Of a stretch of DNA of 64,000 bases, positions 1 through 8,887 are shown piece by piece (positions within the stretch are counted from its first letter, which is position 1; every line of letters begins with the position of its first letter). The position numbers and the translations under genes are program-made. The stretch is from Pseudomarimonas arenosa (GTDB lineage: Bacteria > Pseudomonadota > Gammaproteobacteria > Xanthomonadales > Xanthomonadaceae), in contig NZ_JACYTR010000001.1 in the NCBI RefSeq assembly GCF_014841215.1, positions 186,001-250,000 of the forward strand, written 5' to 3'. Under the pieces are notes generated by a model. That model made no database searches and was not told the origin of the DNA. It saw nothing but the letters and a program-made list of their open reading frames with translations.

Positions 1-459
1 GATAAACAGGCGATTCTCAACGAGCTCTATGTCGAGGGATTCGAGCGTTTGCGCGATGACCTGCGTCGGGTGCCTGAACATGCCGATCCACTGCAGTATG
101 TGATGGATCTGGGCCGCGCCTATCGAAGATCGGCGGTGGACAATCCCACCTATTACCAGCTGATGTTCAGCCGCTGCGTGCCCGGTTTCGATCCCTCGCC
201 TAGCAGTCGCGAGGTCAGCAAGCAGGCGTTCGGCATTCTGCGCAGCGGTGTGCAGCGCTGCATGGATGCGGGGGTGACGCCTGCCGGGGATGCAGCGGAA
301 GTCGCGCATACCTTGTGGGGCACCTTGCATGGATTGATCAGCCTGGAGCTGTTTGGTTATCTGCCGCCGCAGGTCTGCGGTGAGGCACGCCTGGAACATG
401 CCTTGCGGGTGATGCGTGATGGCCTGTGTCATCCAACCACTCAGGAAACCTCAAGATGA
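1..459 (+). CDS. TetR-family transcriptional regulator, C-terminal part (5' end outside window)
   Basis: The reading frame is open from base 1 and ends with TGA at 457-459, giving about 152 residues without an N-terminal helix-turn-helix, so the DNA-binding part lies upstream of the window. What remains is all-helical and resembles the ligand-binding domain of TetR regulators of the WHG/TetR_C_33 type: a YxxF-like helix near the start, a segment reading NPTYYQLMF, and a last helix with HTLWGTLHGLISLE. These are family recollections, not a search result. The stop overlaps the ATG of the next gene (ATGA at 456-459), so the two are translationally coupled and the regulator probably controls the fusion oxidoreductase downstream. 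Confidence 0.75.
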   Translation, partial: DKQAILNELYVEGFERLRDDLRRVPEHADPLQYVMDLGRAYRRSAVDNPTYYQLMFSRCVPGFDPSPSSREVSKQAFGILRSGVQRCMDAGVTPAGDAAEVAHTLWGTLHGLISLELFGYLPPQVCGEARLEHALRVMRDGLCHPTTQETSR

Positions 460-3230
460 TCAACGGCCTTCGCTACAGCGCGGCAATCTCTGCTCAAACG
501 TTCGACTACGTAGTGATTGGTTCGGGCCTCGGCGGCCTGACCACGGCCGCCCTGCTGGCCAAGGCCGGCAAACGTGTGCTGGTGCTGGAGCGCCACTACA
601 CCGCAGGCGGTTTCACTCACAGCTTTCGTCGCCGTGGGTACGAATGGGACGTCGGCGTGCACTATATCGGCGATGTGCACAAGCCGCATTCACCGATGCG
701 ACGGGTGTTCGATGCCATCACCGACGGCGCGCTGGCCTGGGCGAAGATGGAGGATGTGTATGACAGCATGATCATCGCCGGTGATCGCTACGATTATCAC
801 AGCGGCGTACGCCAGTTCCGTGAGGGTCTACTGCGACACTTCCCCAGGGCCGGCGCCGATATCGACGCCTACCTGAAACAGGTGCGTCGCGCCAGCCAGG
901 CAGTGTTGCCGCAGTTCGGCCCACGCCTGTTGCCTGGCCTGCTACAAGGCGCGGCGCTGGCGGCAGGTCGGCGCCTGTCGGGTGACTACTTTGCCCGCTC
1001 AACCTTCGACGTGCTGCGCGAATGCACCCGCGACCGCAAGCTGGCCTCGGTGCTGGCCGGGCAATGGGGTGACTATGGCACGCCGCCCAAGCAATCGGGT
1101 TTTGCCATGCATGCCCTGGTCGCCCAGCACTATCTCGATGGCGCCAACTTTCCGGTCGGCGGCGCCTCGCAGATCGCTTATCACATCATTCCGACCATCG
1201 AAGCTGCCGGCGGCGCCGTCCTGGTTGACGCCGAAGTGGAACGGCTACTGATCGACCGCAGCCGCGTGGTCGGCGTACGCATGGTCAACGGCGACGAGAT
1301 CCGCTGCGCTCATGTGATCAGCGCCGCCGGCGTACACACCACCTTTGCCAAGCTCGTACCCACGGAGATTTCCGAACAACACGGACTGCTGAGCAAACTG
1401 GAGGCATTGCCGCGCTCGGTTTCGCATCTCGGACTGTACGTTGGATTGAAGGGTTCGCGGCAGGATCTGCAACTCGAGCAATCCAATCTCTGGGTTTACC
1501 GTGGCTACGACCACGACGCGGAACTGAAGCGATTCCTGGCCGAACCCAACACCGACTTCCCGCTGAAATACATCAGCTTCCCCAGTGCCAAGGATCCGGC
1601 CTGGGATGAGCACTATCCCGGCAAGTCCACCATCGATGTGATCGCGCCGGCGCCGTGGCAATGGTTTCAGCGCTGGCAGAACACGCCCTGGGGTCAGCGC
1701 GGCCAAGCCTACGACGACTACAAGCAGGAACTTACCGAGGCGCTGCTGGAGGAAGTCTACACGCAGGTACCGCAGACCCGCGGCAAGGTCGACTACGCCG
1801 AGCTGTCTACGCCGCTTTCCACCGCCCATTTCAGCAACTACACCGCCGGGGAGCTGTATGGCCTGGAGCACAGCCCGCAACGTTTTGCCACCCGTTGGCT
1901 CAGCCCACGCACGCCGATCAAGGGCCTCAGCCTGACCGGCCAGGACATCCTGTTCTGCGGCGTTGGCTCGGCCCTGATGTCCGGCGTGCTGACCGCCGCC
2001 AGCCTGATCGGCCCGCGCCTACTGCGCATCGTGCCGGACCTGCTGGGCGGGCGCTCGGTCAGCCGCGGCCAGCGCTTGAAGCGCTGGCTAAGCAGGTCGG
2101 TTCCGGCACAGCCGATGGAGGCCGTCGTCGCCGCCCGACAGCGCAGCCATTCGAGCTGGTGGCAGGCACGCTGCATCGGCGTCGAGACCCTGGGCAGCGA
2201 TAGCAAGGCGTTTCGCTTTGCCTGCGATCGGATCGACATGCGCCATTTCCGCCCCGGCCAATTCGTCACCCTGCGCACTCAGAATGACGGCAGGTCGACT
2301 TGCCGGTCGTATACTGTTTCTTCCTGCGCCCAGGACACGGGCGAGTTCGAACTCGCTGTAAAGCGAGTGGCCGAAGGCCCGTTCTCGAACTGGCTCTGCG
2401 ATGCCCTGAAACCCGGCGACCTGCTTGAGATGAGCGGACCATTCGGCGATTTCAGTTGTGTGCCTGCAACCTCGCAGTTCGGCCCCACTCCCCGCGCGGA
2501 GATGGGGTTGCGGAGAGAGAGAAAGGACACAGCAAGCGGCGTCCAGGCAAGGCCACGAAAACTCCTCCTGCTCTCCGCCGGTAGCGGCATCACCCCGATG
2601 CTATCGATGGCCCGTTGGCTGAGCGAAACCGGATCGGCAACCGACGTCATCTTCCTGCACACCGCGCGCCGCCAATCCGAGCTGATGTTCAACAGCGAAC
2701 TTGAACGCTTGGCCAAACACAACCCACGATTCCACCTGTCCATCAGCCTCAGCCAGGAACCGCCGCGTTCGCGCTGGCGCGGCTATCGCGGCCGGCTCAA
2801 CGCCGACATGTTGGCCGCCAGCGTGCCCGACCTTGCCGAGCGTGAAGTCTTCCTCTGCGGCCCACAGGGCTTTATGGACAGCGCCCGAGCTTTGTTCTCC
2901 GCAGCCGGCCTACCCGACGCGCAACTGCATGTAGAGAGCTTCGATGTCTCACCCAGCCTCAATGGCAAGGGTGGCGAAGTGCAGTTCGAAACCAGCGGCC
3001 AGACCCTGATCAGCAACGGCGAGCAATCCCTGCTCGAACTGGCCGAATCCGCCGGCATCGCCATCGCCTCGGCCTGCCGCACCGGCCACTGCGGCGAATG
3101 CAAGCTGCGCTGTATTGAGGGCGAAGTCAGCATGAGCGAAACCGGAGGACTCTCCGCAGAGGAGATCGACCAGGGCTATGTGCTGGCCTGTGTCGCCGCC
3201 GCCAATGGCAAAGTGAAGCTGGCGGCCTGA
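456..3230 (+). CDS. Three-module fusion: retinol-saturase/carotenoid-isomerase-like flavoprotein + ferredoxin reductase + 2Fe-2S ferredoxin
   Basis: A 924-residue protein starting at the ATG at 456, which overlaps the tetR stop; a GTG at 426 is possible but lies deeper in tetR. Residues about 16-520 carry a dinucleotide-binding motif (GSGLGGL) and the AGGFTHSF...WDVGVHYIG stretch typical of all-trans-retinol 13,14-reductase and CrtI/CrtISO-like enzymes. Residues about 570-830 form an FAD/NAD(P)H ferredoxin-reductase module (RSYTVSS, LLSAGSGITPM, FLCGPQGFM). The last ~85 residues are a plant-type 2Fe-2S ferredoxin with C874, C879, C882 and C912. The protein could therefore carry electrons from NAD(P)H through FAD and the cluster to the N-terminal flavin. 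The substrate is unknown; a polyene, retinoid-like or quinone-like lipid is a guess. A basic, low-complexity insert splits the reductase module near residues 670-703. Confidence 0.85.
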   Translation: MINGLRYSAAISAQTFDYVVIGSGLGGLTTAALLAKAGKRVLVLERHYTAGGFTHSFRRRGYEWDVGVHYIGDVHKPHSPMRRVFDAITDGALAWAKMEDVYDSMIIAGDRYDYHSGVRQFREGLLRHFPRAGADIDAYLKQVRRASQAVLPQFGPRLLPGLLQGAALAAGRRLSGDYFARSTFDVLRECTRDRKLASVLAGQWGDYGTPPKQSGFAMHALVAQHYLDGANFPVGGASQIAYHIIPTIEAAGGAVLVDAEVERLLIDRSRVVGVRMVNGDEIRCAHVISAAGVHTTFAKLVPTEISEQHGLLSKLEALPRSVSHLGLYVGLKGSRQDLQLEQSNLWVYRGYDHDAELKRFLAEPNTDFPLKYISFPSAKDPAWDEHYPGKSTIDVIAPAPWQWFQRWQNTPWGQRGQAYDDYKQELTEALLEEVYTQVPQTRGKVDYAELSTPLSTAHFSNYTAGELYGLEHSPQRFATRWLSPRTPIKGLSLTGQDILFCGVGSALMSGVLTAASLIGPRLLRIVPDLLGGRSVSRGQRLKRWLSRSVPAQPMEAVVAARQRSHSSWWQARCIGVETLGSDSKAFRFACDRIDMRHFRPGQFVTLRTQNDGRSTCRSYTVSSCAQDTGEFELAVKRVAEGPFSNWLCDALKPGDLLEMSGPFGDFSCVPATSQFGPTPRAEMGLRRERKDTASGVQARPRKLLLLSAGSGITPMLSMARWLSETGSATDVIFLHTARRQSELMFNSELERLAKHNPRFHLSISLSQEPPRSRWRGYRGRLNADMLAASVPDLAEREVFLCGPQGFMDSARALFSAAGLPDAQLHVESFDVSPSLNGKGGEVQFETSGQTLISNGEQSLLELAESAGIAIASACRTGHCGECKLRCIEGEVSMSETGGLSAEEIDQGYVLACVAAANGKVKLAA
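2483..2530. repeat. REP-like sequence inside a coding region
   Basis: The stretch (ccccactccccgcg, then gagatggggttg) resembles the intergenic repeat at 3247 (cccctctcccctcg, then ggagaggggttgg) but is degenerate. It falls exactly where the fusion protein has a non-conserved basic insert (GLRRERKDTASGVQARPRK) between the FGDFSC and LLLLSAGSGITPM motifs of its reductase module. The frame stays open. I infer that a mobile palindromic repeat entered the gene in frame and was tolerated in a surface loop. Confidence 0.5.
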
Positions 3231-3246
3231 ACCGAAGCGATTAAAG

Positions 3247-3398
3247 CCCCTCTCCCCTCGCGGGAGAGGGGTTGGGGTGAAGGGGTTCTCACTTCGCCCC
3301 CTCTCCCCCGGCCCCTACCCAGGAACCTCGCTATGCGAGGCCCCTGGGCAGACAAAGATCGGCTCCCTAACCCCCCCCTCCCCGAAGATCGGGGAGGG
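3247..3398. repeat. Cluster of three GC-rich hairpins (REP-like), probable transcription end of the tetR-oxidoreductase operon
   Basis: Three palindromes lie close together. The first has 10-bp arms at 3247-3256 and 3262-3271 with a five-base loop. The second is a two-step stem, outer arms CCCAGG/CCTGGG (3318-3323, 3343-3348) and inner arms CCTCG/CGAGG (3326-3340). The third has 9-bp arms at 3376-3384 and 3390-3398. None is followed by a T tract, so they are better described as REP-type repeats than classical terminators, but they sit 16 bases after the stop at 3230. The rest of the gap to 3619 shows no gene. Confidence 0.6.
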
Positions 3399-3619
3399 AG
3401 TTCCGGGGCACCAGCCGGCGCGCGTTGTCAGTGCGCATCGATCTCTCCCGTGAGGGCAGAGGGGAGCAAAGCGCGGCGTCAGCGAACCAATGGGGTACGA
3501 CATCGGTTCACGGTTCATAGAATGCGGTCAAAGCCTCGGCTTCGCCGGCGATCGCGTGTCGCCGCTCCATTTCAGCGACAATGACGCCCCGATCGCTGCC
3601 GCCGCCTCCGGCTTCACCC

Positions 3620-5011
3620 ATGTTGATGAAACTCAGCACCACCCATCGTCCAGCCACCGACATCGGCTATCTGTTGTCGAAAAGCCCGGAACGGCCGCAA
3701 TCGAAGTCGCTGTCGTTTGGCACGGCGCATGTGTTCTATCCGGAAGCGTCGGAGGAGTGCTGCTCGGTGGTGCTGCTGGTCGACGTCGACCCGGTCGCCC
3801 TGGTGCGTGGTCGCGGCGATGCGGACGGTCCGCTGGCGCAGTATGTCAACGATCGGCCGTACGTCGCTTCGTCATTTCTCGCGGTGGCGATCGCCCAGGT
3901 GTTCTCCAGCGCCATGGGTGGCCGTAGCAAGGCGCGCGCCGAACTGGCCGAACAAGCTATACCATTGCAGGTTGAACTGCCTGTTATTCGCTGCCGCGGC
4001 GGCGAGGCGCAGATTCGCCGCTGTTTCGAACCGTTGGGCTTTGGCGTGGAAATCGACCGCCTGCCGCTCGACCCTCAGTTTCCCGATTGGGGCGATAGCC
4101 CGTACTACAGCTTGCGCCTGTCCTGTACGGCACGGCTGGCCGACCTGCTGACCCAACTGTATGTATTGTTGCCGGCCATGGACGGCGACAAGCATTACTA
4201 CATCGGCGCCGATGAAGTGCAAAAGGTGGTCGACAAGGGTGGCAGCTGGTTGTCGGCCCATCCCGAGCGCGATTGGATCCTGGCCGGCTACCTCAAGCGC
4301 AAGCACTCGCTGGTGGCTGAAGCGTTAGGCAAGCTGCTCAACAGCGACGAACACACGGTGGAACAGGAGGCAGAATCCAAGGATGGCGAAGAAATCAGCC
4401 TGGAGCGCAAAATCAGTCTGAACGAGCGACGCATGCAATCGGTGGAATCCTTGCTGGTGCGCCTCGGCGTGCGCTCGGTATTGGACGTCGGCTGCGGCGA
4501 GGGCCGCCTGCTGAGCCGGCTGCTGGATAACAAACAGTTTGATCGAATGCTCGGCATCGAAGTGTCGAGCATCACCCTGGAGCGGGCCGCCGAGCGCTTG
4601 AAGTTGGATCGACTGCCACCGTTGAAGCGCGCCCGCATCGACTTGCAACAAGGCAGCCTGACCTATCGCGATGCCCGCATGGAAGGATTCCACGCCGCCT
4701 GCGCCATCGAAGTCATTGAACACATCGATGCATCGCGCCTACCGGCCTTCGAGCGCACCCTGTTTGAATTCGCCCGTCCCGCCGTAGTGGTCATCACCAC
4801 GCCCAACATCGAATACAACAGCAAGTTCGAGAGCCTGCCGACCGGACGGCTGCGCCATCGCGACCATCGCTTTGAATGGACCCGTGCCGAATTCGCCGAG
4901 TGGGCGCAGGCCGTCGCGCAACGTCATGGCTATAGCGTCGAGTTTCACCCGATTGGCGAGCTCGACCCTGAACTCGGTGCGCCGACGCAGATGGGAGTGT
5001 TCAGCCGATGA
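3620..5011 (+). CDS. hen1: 3' terminal RNA ribose 2'-O-methyltransferase Hen1
   Basis: Bacterial Hen1 marks the 3' end at an RNA break with a 2'-O-methyl group before ligation, so that a ribotoxin cannot cut the repaired RNA again at the same site. I start at the ATG at 3620 because the product then begins MLMKLSTTHRPATDIGYLL, the usual start of the family; an in-frame ATG at 3581 would add a proline-rich leader. The 463-residue protein has the N-terminal ligase-activating domain (about 1-235) and a C-terminal methyltransferase. The latter shows a SAM motif (VLDVGCGEG), the metal-binding E-V-I-E-H cluster and the downstream LRHRDHRFEWT histidines. The stop overlaps the Pnkp start (ATGA, 5008-5011), matching the usual two-gene RNA-repair operon. 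Confidence 0.93.
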   Translation: MLMKLSTTHRPATDIGYLLSKSPERPQSKSLSFGTAHVFYPEASEECCSVVLLVDVDPVALVRGRGDADGPLAQYVNDRPYVASSFLAVAIAQVFSSAMGGRSKARAELAEQAIPLQVELPVIRCRGGEAQIRRCFEPLGFGVEIDRLPLDPQFPDWGDSPYYSLRLSCTARLADLLTQLYVLLPAMDGDKHYYIGADEVQKVVDKGGSWLSAHPERDWILAGYLKRKHSLVAEALGKLLNSDEHTVEQEAESKDGEEISLERKISLNERRMQSVESLLVRLGVRSVLDVGCGEGRLLSRLLDNKQFDRMLGIEVSSITLERAAERLKLDRLPPLKRARIDLQQGSLTYRDARMEGFHAACAIEVIEHIDASRLPAFERTLFEFARPAVVVITTPNIEYNSKFESLPTGRLRHRDHRFEWTRAEFAEWAQAVAQRHGYSVEFHPIGELDPELGAPTQMGVFSR

Positions 5012-7551
5012 GCACGATCCGGATTCCCAAGCTCTCCCTGGTCGCCCTGATCGGTGCATCCGGTTCGGGCAAATCAAGCTTTGCGCGACGTCACTTTCTG
5101 CCCAGCGAAGTGATCTCTTCGGATTGCTGCCGCGCCTTGGTCAGCGATGATGAGAACGATCAATCGGCCAGCAAAGACGCCTTTGACGTCTTGTACTACA
5201 TCGCCGGCAAGCGTCTGGCGGCGGGTCGGCTAACGGTGATCGATGCTACCAATGTGCGGCCGGAAGATCGCAAACGACTGGTGGCCCTGGCACGCGAGTA
5301 TCACGTCCTTCCGGTGGCGATCGTGTTCGATCTGCCCGAACGGGTGTGCCACGAGCGCAATGAGGCACGCAGCGATCGTGATTTCGGCCCGCATGTGATC
5401 CGCAATCAAATGCAGAGCTTGCATCGTTCGATGCGCGGGCTGGAGCGTGAGGGTTTTCGCAACCTGACTGTGCTGCGCCGTGTCGACGAAGTCGAGGCGG
5501 CATCGATCGAGCGCCAAGGGTTGTGGAACGACAAGCGTGACCAGCACGGGCCATTCGACATCATCGGCGACATTCACGGCTGCCTCGATGAAACGGTGGA
5601 ACTGCTGGATAAGCTCGGCTATCGCGTGGGCGGTTCGCGCGGGGCGCCGGAGGTGATCGCGCCTGAGGGTCGGCGCGCCATCTTCGTCGGTGATCTGGTC
5701 GACCGTGGCCCCGATTCGCCGGGGGTACTGCGCCTGGTGATGCACATGGTGGGCACCGGCGCGGCCTTGTGCGTACCCGGCAACCATGACGTTAAGCTGT
5801 TGCGCAAGCTACGCGGCAAGAACGTGCGGATCAGCCATGGCCTGGCCGAGACACTGGAGCAATTGGAACGCGAACCGGCCGAGTTCAGAACGCAGGTGGC
5901 AGAGTTCATCGACAAGCTGGTCAGCCACTACGTACTGGACGATGGCAAGCTGGTGGTGGCCCATGCCGGCCTCAAGCAAAGCCTGCAGGGCCGTGCGTCC
6001 GGCGCGGTGCGCGCGTTTGCGCTGTACGGAGAAACCACCGGCGAAACCGACGAGTACGGCCTGCCGGTGCGCTATGACTGGGCTTCCGATTATCGCGGCG
6101 AAGCGATGGTGGTGTACGGCCACACGCCGGTGCCGCAGCCGGAATGGGTCAACCGGACGATCTGCATCGACACCGGCTGCGTGTTTGGCGGAGAGCTGAC
6201 CGCGCTGCGCTATCCGGAGCGCGAACTGGTCGCGGTCCCCGCCGCACGTATGTACTACCAACCGGTTCGCCCGCTACAACCCGAATCGCCAGCCCCCCAA
6301 CGCGATGGACACGTGCTGGATATCGAGGATGTGTTGGGCAAGCGCCTTATTACTCCGCGTCTTGGTCGCAACATCACCATTCGCGAAGAGAACGCCCGCG
6401 CCGCGCTGGAAGTGATGAGCCGCTTTGCCGCCGACCCGCGCTGGCTGATCTATCTGCCGCCGACCATGTCGCCGCCCGCCACCGCACCCGATGGCGACCT
6501 GCTCGAGCGACCGGAAGAAGCCTTTGCCTACTACCGCAACGAAGGCATCAGCCAGCTGGTCTGTCAGGAAAAACATATGGGCTCGCGTGCGGTGATCGTG
6601 CTGTGCCGCGATACCGAGGTGGCGGCCCGACGCTTTGGCATTGGCAATGATGGTCGCGGGGTGATCTATACCCGCACCGGGCGTCGCTTCTTCAACCGCG
6701 AAGGCTTCGAGGAACAGCTGCTGGCGCGACTGGATGCGGCGCTTGAACGCGCTGGCCTGTGGCAGGCGCTGGGCAGCGACTGGATTGCCCTCGATACCGA
6801 GCTGCTGCCTTGGTCGGCCAAGGCCGAGGAACTGTTGCGCACGCAATACGCGCCGACCGGCGCTGCCGCGATGCGATCGGTCGCCACCGCGGTCGATTGG
6901 CTGCGGCAGGCCGAGGCCCGCGGGCTCGAGCTGAACGAGCTTGCCACCTCCTTTCGTAGTCGACAGGCGGCCATCGCACGTTATGTCGACGAATACCGAC
7001 GCTACTGCTGGCCTGTCGAAAGTGTCGACGATCTGAAAATCGCCCCGTTTCACATCCTGGCCCACGAGGGGGCCGCCACGCTGGGCCGCGATCACCGCTG
7101 GCATCTTGAACATATCGATCGACTGGTAGGCGCTGACAGCAGGCTGTTTCGCCCAACGGCACGCCGTTTCGTCGACCTTGACGATGCTCACAGTGTCGCT
7201 GCCGCCAGCGATTGGTGGCATACCATCACCGCGGGCGAAAGCGAGGGCATGGTGGTCAAGCCGCTGGAATCAGTGGTGTCGACCACCAAGGGGCTGATCC
7301 AACCGGCGATCAAGGTGCGCGGCCGCGAGTACCTGCGCATCATCTACGGCCCCACCTATACCGAGCCGCTTAACCTTGAGCGTCTGCGTCAGCGCGGATT
7401 GAATCGCAAGCGCGGCTTGGCCCTGCGCGAATTCGTGCTGGGCTACGAAGCCCTGCACCGGTTTGTCGAACGGGAAGGCCTGTATCGGGTGCACGAATGC
7501 GTGTTTGGGGTATTGGCCTTGGAGAGCGAGCCAGTAGATCCGCGGTTGTAA
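5008..7551 (+). CDS. pnkp: Polynucleotide kinase-phosphatase-ligase Pnkp (RNA repair)
   Basis: An 847-residue, three-domain end-healing and sealing enzyme. The N-terminal kinase has a P-loop at residues 16-24 (GASGSGKSS) and would phosphorylate 5'-OH RNA ends. The central metallophosphatase has GDIHG, GDLVDRGPDSPG, PGNHD, VAHAG and GHTP motifs and would remove 2',3'-cyclic or 3'-phosphate ends. The C-terminal adenylyltransferase/ligase has the nucleotidyl lysine K522 in EKHMGSRA and a later EGMVVKP motif. Bacterial Pnkp seals RNA only when bound to Hen1, which is encoded immediately upstream with a four-base overlap. All signature residues I could check are present, so the system should be active. 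The length matches the family. Confidence 0.95.
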   Translation: MSTIRIPKLSLVALIGASGSGKSSFARRHFLPSEVISSDCCRALVSDDENDQSASKDAFDVLYYIAGKRLAAGRLTVIDATNVRPEDRKRLVALAREYHVLPVAIVFDLPERVCHERNEARSDRDFGPHVIRNQMQSLHRSMRGLEREGFRNLTVLRRVDEVEAASIERQGLWNDKRDQHGPFDIIGDIHGCLDETVELLDKLGYRVGGSRGAPEVIAPEGRRAIFVGDLVDRGPDSPGVLRLVMHMVGTGAALCVPGNHDVKLLRKLRGKNVRISHGLAETLEQLEREPAEFRTQVAEFIDKLVSHYVLDDGKLVVAHAGLKQSLQGRASGAVRAFALYGETTGETDEYGLPVRYDWASDYRGEAMVVYGHTPVPQPEWVNRTICIDTGCVFGGELTALRYPERELVAVPAARMYYQPVRPLQPESPAPQRDGHVLDIEDVLGKRLITPRLGRNITIREENARAALEVMSRFAADPRWLIYLPPTMSPPATAPDGDLLERPEEAFAYYRNEGISQLVCQEKHMGSRAVIVLCRDTEVAARRFGIGNDGRGVIYTRTGRRFFNREGFEEQLLARLDAALERAGLWQALGSDWIALDTELLPWSAKAEELLRTQYAPTGAAAMRSVATAVDWLRQAEARGLELNELATSFRSRQAAIARYVDEYRRYCWPVESVDDLKIAPFHILAHEGAATLGRDHRWHLEHIDRLVGADSRLFRPTARRFVDLDDAHSVAAASDWWHTITAGESEGMVVKPLESVVSTTKGLIQPAIKVRGREYLRIIYGPTYTEPLNLERLRQRGLNRKRGLALREFVLGYEALHRFVEREGLYRVHECVFGVLALESEPVDPRL

Positions 7552-7616
7552 GCTGGTTCTACCGCGTCAATCTTGGCTTATCATCCGGTGCTTCGCGCCC
7601 CCATCCGGTTGACTTC

Positions 7617-8822
7617 ATGCCTCGCACCCCCCCCTCGCAAACGTCCTTGTTTGGCGAAGCCGCCGATCCGGCCACCTTGGTGACGCTCGATCTGCCGCGC
7701 GCCTCACAGGGCAAGGCACAGCAACAGTTCAACAAGCTTAGCAATCAAATCCGTCGCGAGCGCGAGCGGCTGGCGATCTGGGAGGCGTTTCTGCCGCAGT
7801 TGCACTCGCGTCTGGAGCGCGAGCTGGTGCCGGTTGAAAAGGAGATTCGCGAGCGACAGCTGGCCTTGGTGCGGGCGCTCGACGCGCTCATTCAGCGCCC
7901 GCCGCCGGGTCTGCGCTTGACTCGCAAACAGCGTGACAAGGTATGCGCGACATTGCTCGACATCGTGCACAACCTGCAATCCTCCGAAGCCGATGCCGAG
8001 CTGGACGCGCTGTGCGAGCGCTATACCGAGCGCGACCCGGAAATGCAGGAGCTCGAAATGGCATTCACCGAAGCCATGTTGAGCGATGTATTCGGCGAGG
8101 ACTTTGTCAACGGTCACACCGCCAGCAATGTCGATGAGCTGCTGCAGCATGCGCGCCAGCAGTTCGAGGATCATTGGGATGAGCAAGTTCATCCAAAGCA
8201 GGGTCGATCAAAACGCCGCGCTTCGGCCGGCCCGCAAGCAGGGCAACCATCAGCGGCCGAAGCCAGCACGGCGGTGCGGGAGATTTATCGCAAGCTGGCC
8301 AGCGCCTTGCATCCCGACCGCGAACCCGATCTGGCTGAACGTGAACGCAAGACGGGCTTGATGCAGCGGGTCAATCAGGCCTACGAGAAAAAAGATCTAC
8401 TGAGTCTGCTCGGGCTGCAGATCGAAATCGAGCAAATCGACACCAAGCAGCTGGCCGATCTGCCGGATGCGCGGCTGAAGCACTATAACCAGGTGTTACG
8501 CCAGCAATTGGAGGCATTGCGCGATCAGCTGCGAGAACTCGCCTCCCCCTTGCAGAGCTGGCTTGATCTTGAACCTCGGCTCGAAGATACCAGGGCAGTC
8601 GAGAGCGCAGTGCACGCCAGGATTCGCAGCGCCAAGCGGCTGGTAATGTCCCTGACCCGCGATCTGGAATGGCTGGCCGACCCTGGCCGGCAGAAGTCCT
8701 GGATCAACGCCCTGCCCGATCCCGAGGCATCGCTGGCCGATAGGGATTTTCTCGCCATGCTGATGCCAACCACGGCAGCGCGGCGGAAACCCGGCCGCCG
8801 GCCAGGACGGCGGCGACGCTGA
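7617..8822 (+). CDS. J-domain protein with coiled-coil N-terminus and arginine-rich tail
   Basis: A 401-residue protein from the ATG at 7617; an upstream GTG frame would overlap Pnkp. It starts 65 bases after the Pnkp stop on the same strand, so it may be co-transcribed. Residues about 30-130 are highly charged and probably helical or coiled-coil. Residues about 217-270 form a J-domain-like segment with the HPD tripeptide at 232-234, the element that stimulates Hsp70 ATPase. The protein ends in an Arg-rich tail (RRKPGRRPGRRRR) that could contact nucleic acid. It is not DnaJ itself, since it lacks the Gly/Phe region and zinc fingers. A link to RNA repair is only suggested by position. Confidence 0.75.
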   Translation: MPRTPPSQTSLFGEAADPATLVTLDLPRASQGKAQQQFNKLSNQIRRERERLAIWEAFLPQLHSRLERELVPVEKEIRERQLALVRALDALIQRPPPGLRLTRKQRDKVCATLLDIVHNLQSSEADAELDALCERYTERDPEMQELEMAFTEAMLSDVFGEDFVNGHTASNVDELLQHARQQFEDHWDEQVHPKQGRSKRRASAGPQAGQPSAAEASTAVREIYRKLASALHPDREPDLAERERKTGLMQRVNQAYEKKDLLSLLGLQIEIEQIDTKQLADLPDARLKHYNQVLRQQLEALRDQLRELASPLQSWLDLEPRLEDTRAVESAVHARIRSAKRLVMSLTRDLEWLADPGRQKSWINALPDPEASLADRDFLAMLMPTTAARRKPGRRPGRRRR

Positions 8823-8860
8823 ACCGGCAGCGAAGCGTATCGCTGCGCCAACTGCACTCC

Positions 8861-8887
8861 AATCAGCTTCGCTGATTGCAGTTTCTT
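8861..8887 (+). terminator. Putative terminator after the J-domain gene
   Basis: AATCAGC (8861-8867), TTC loop, GCTGATT (8871-8877) makes a 7-bp hairpin followed by a moderately T-rich run (GTTTCTT). It lies 38 bases after the stop at 8822. The stem is short, so strength is uncertain. Confidence 0.45.

Noticed and set aside
426-455. GTG start for the fusion oxidoreductase
   Set aside because: The ATG at 456 gives a standard ATGA overlap with tetR and a normal N-terminus before the flavin motif.
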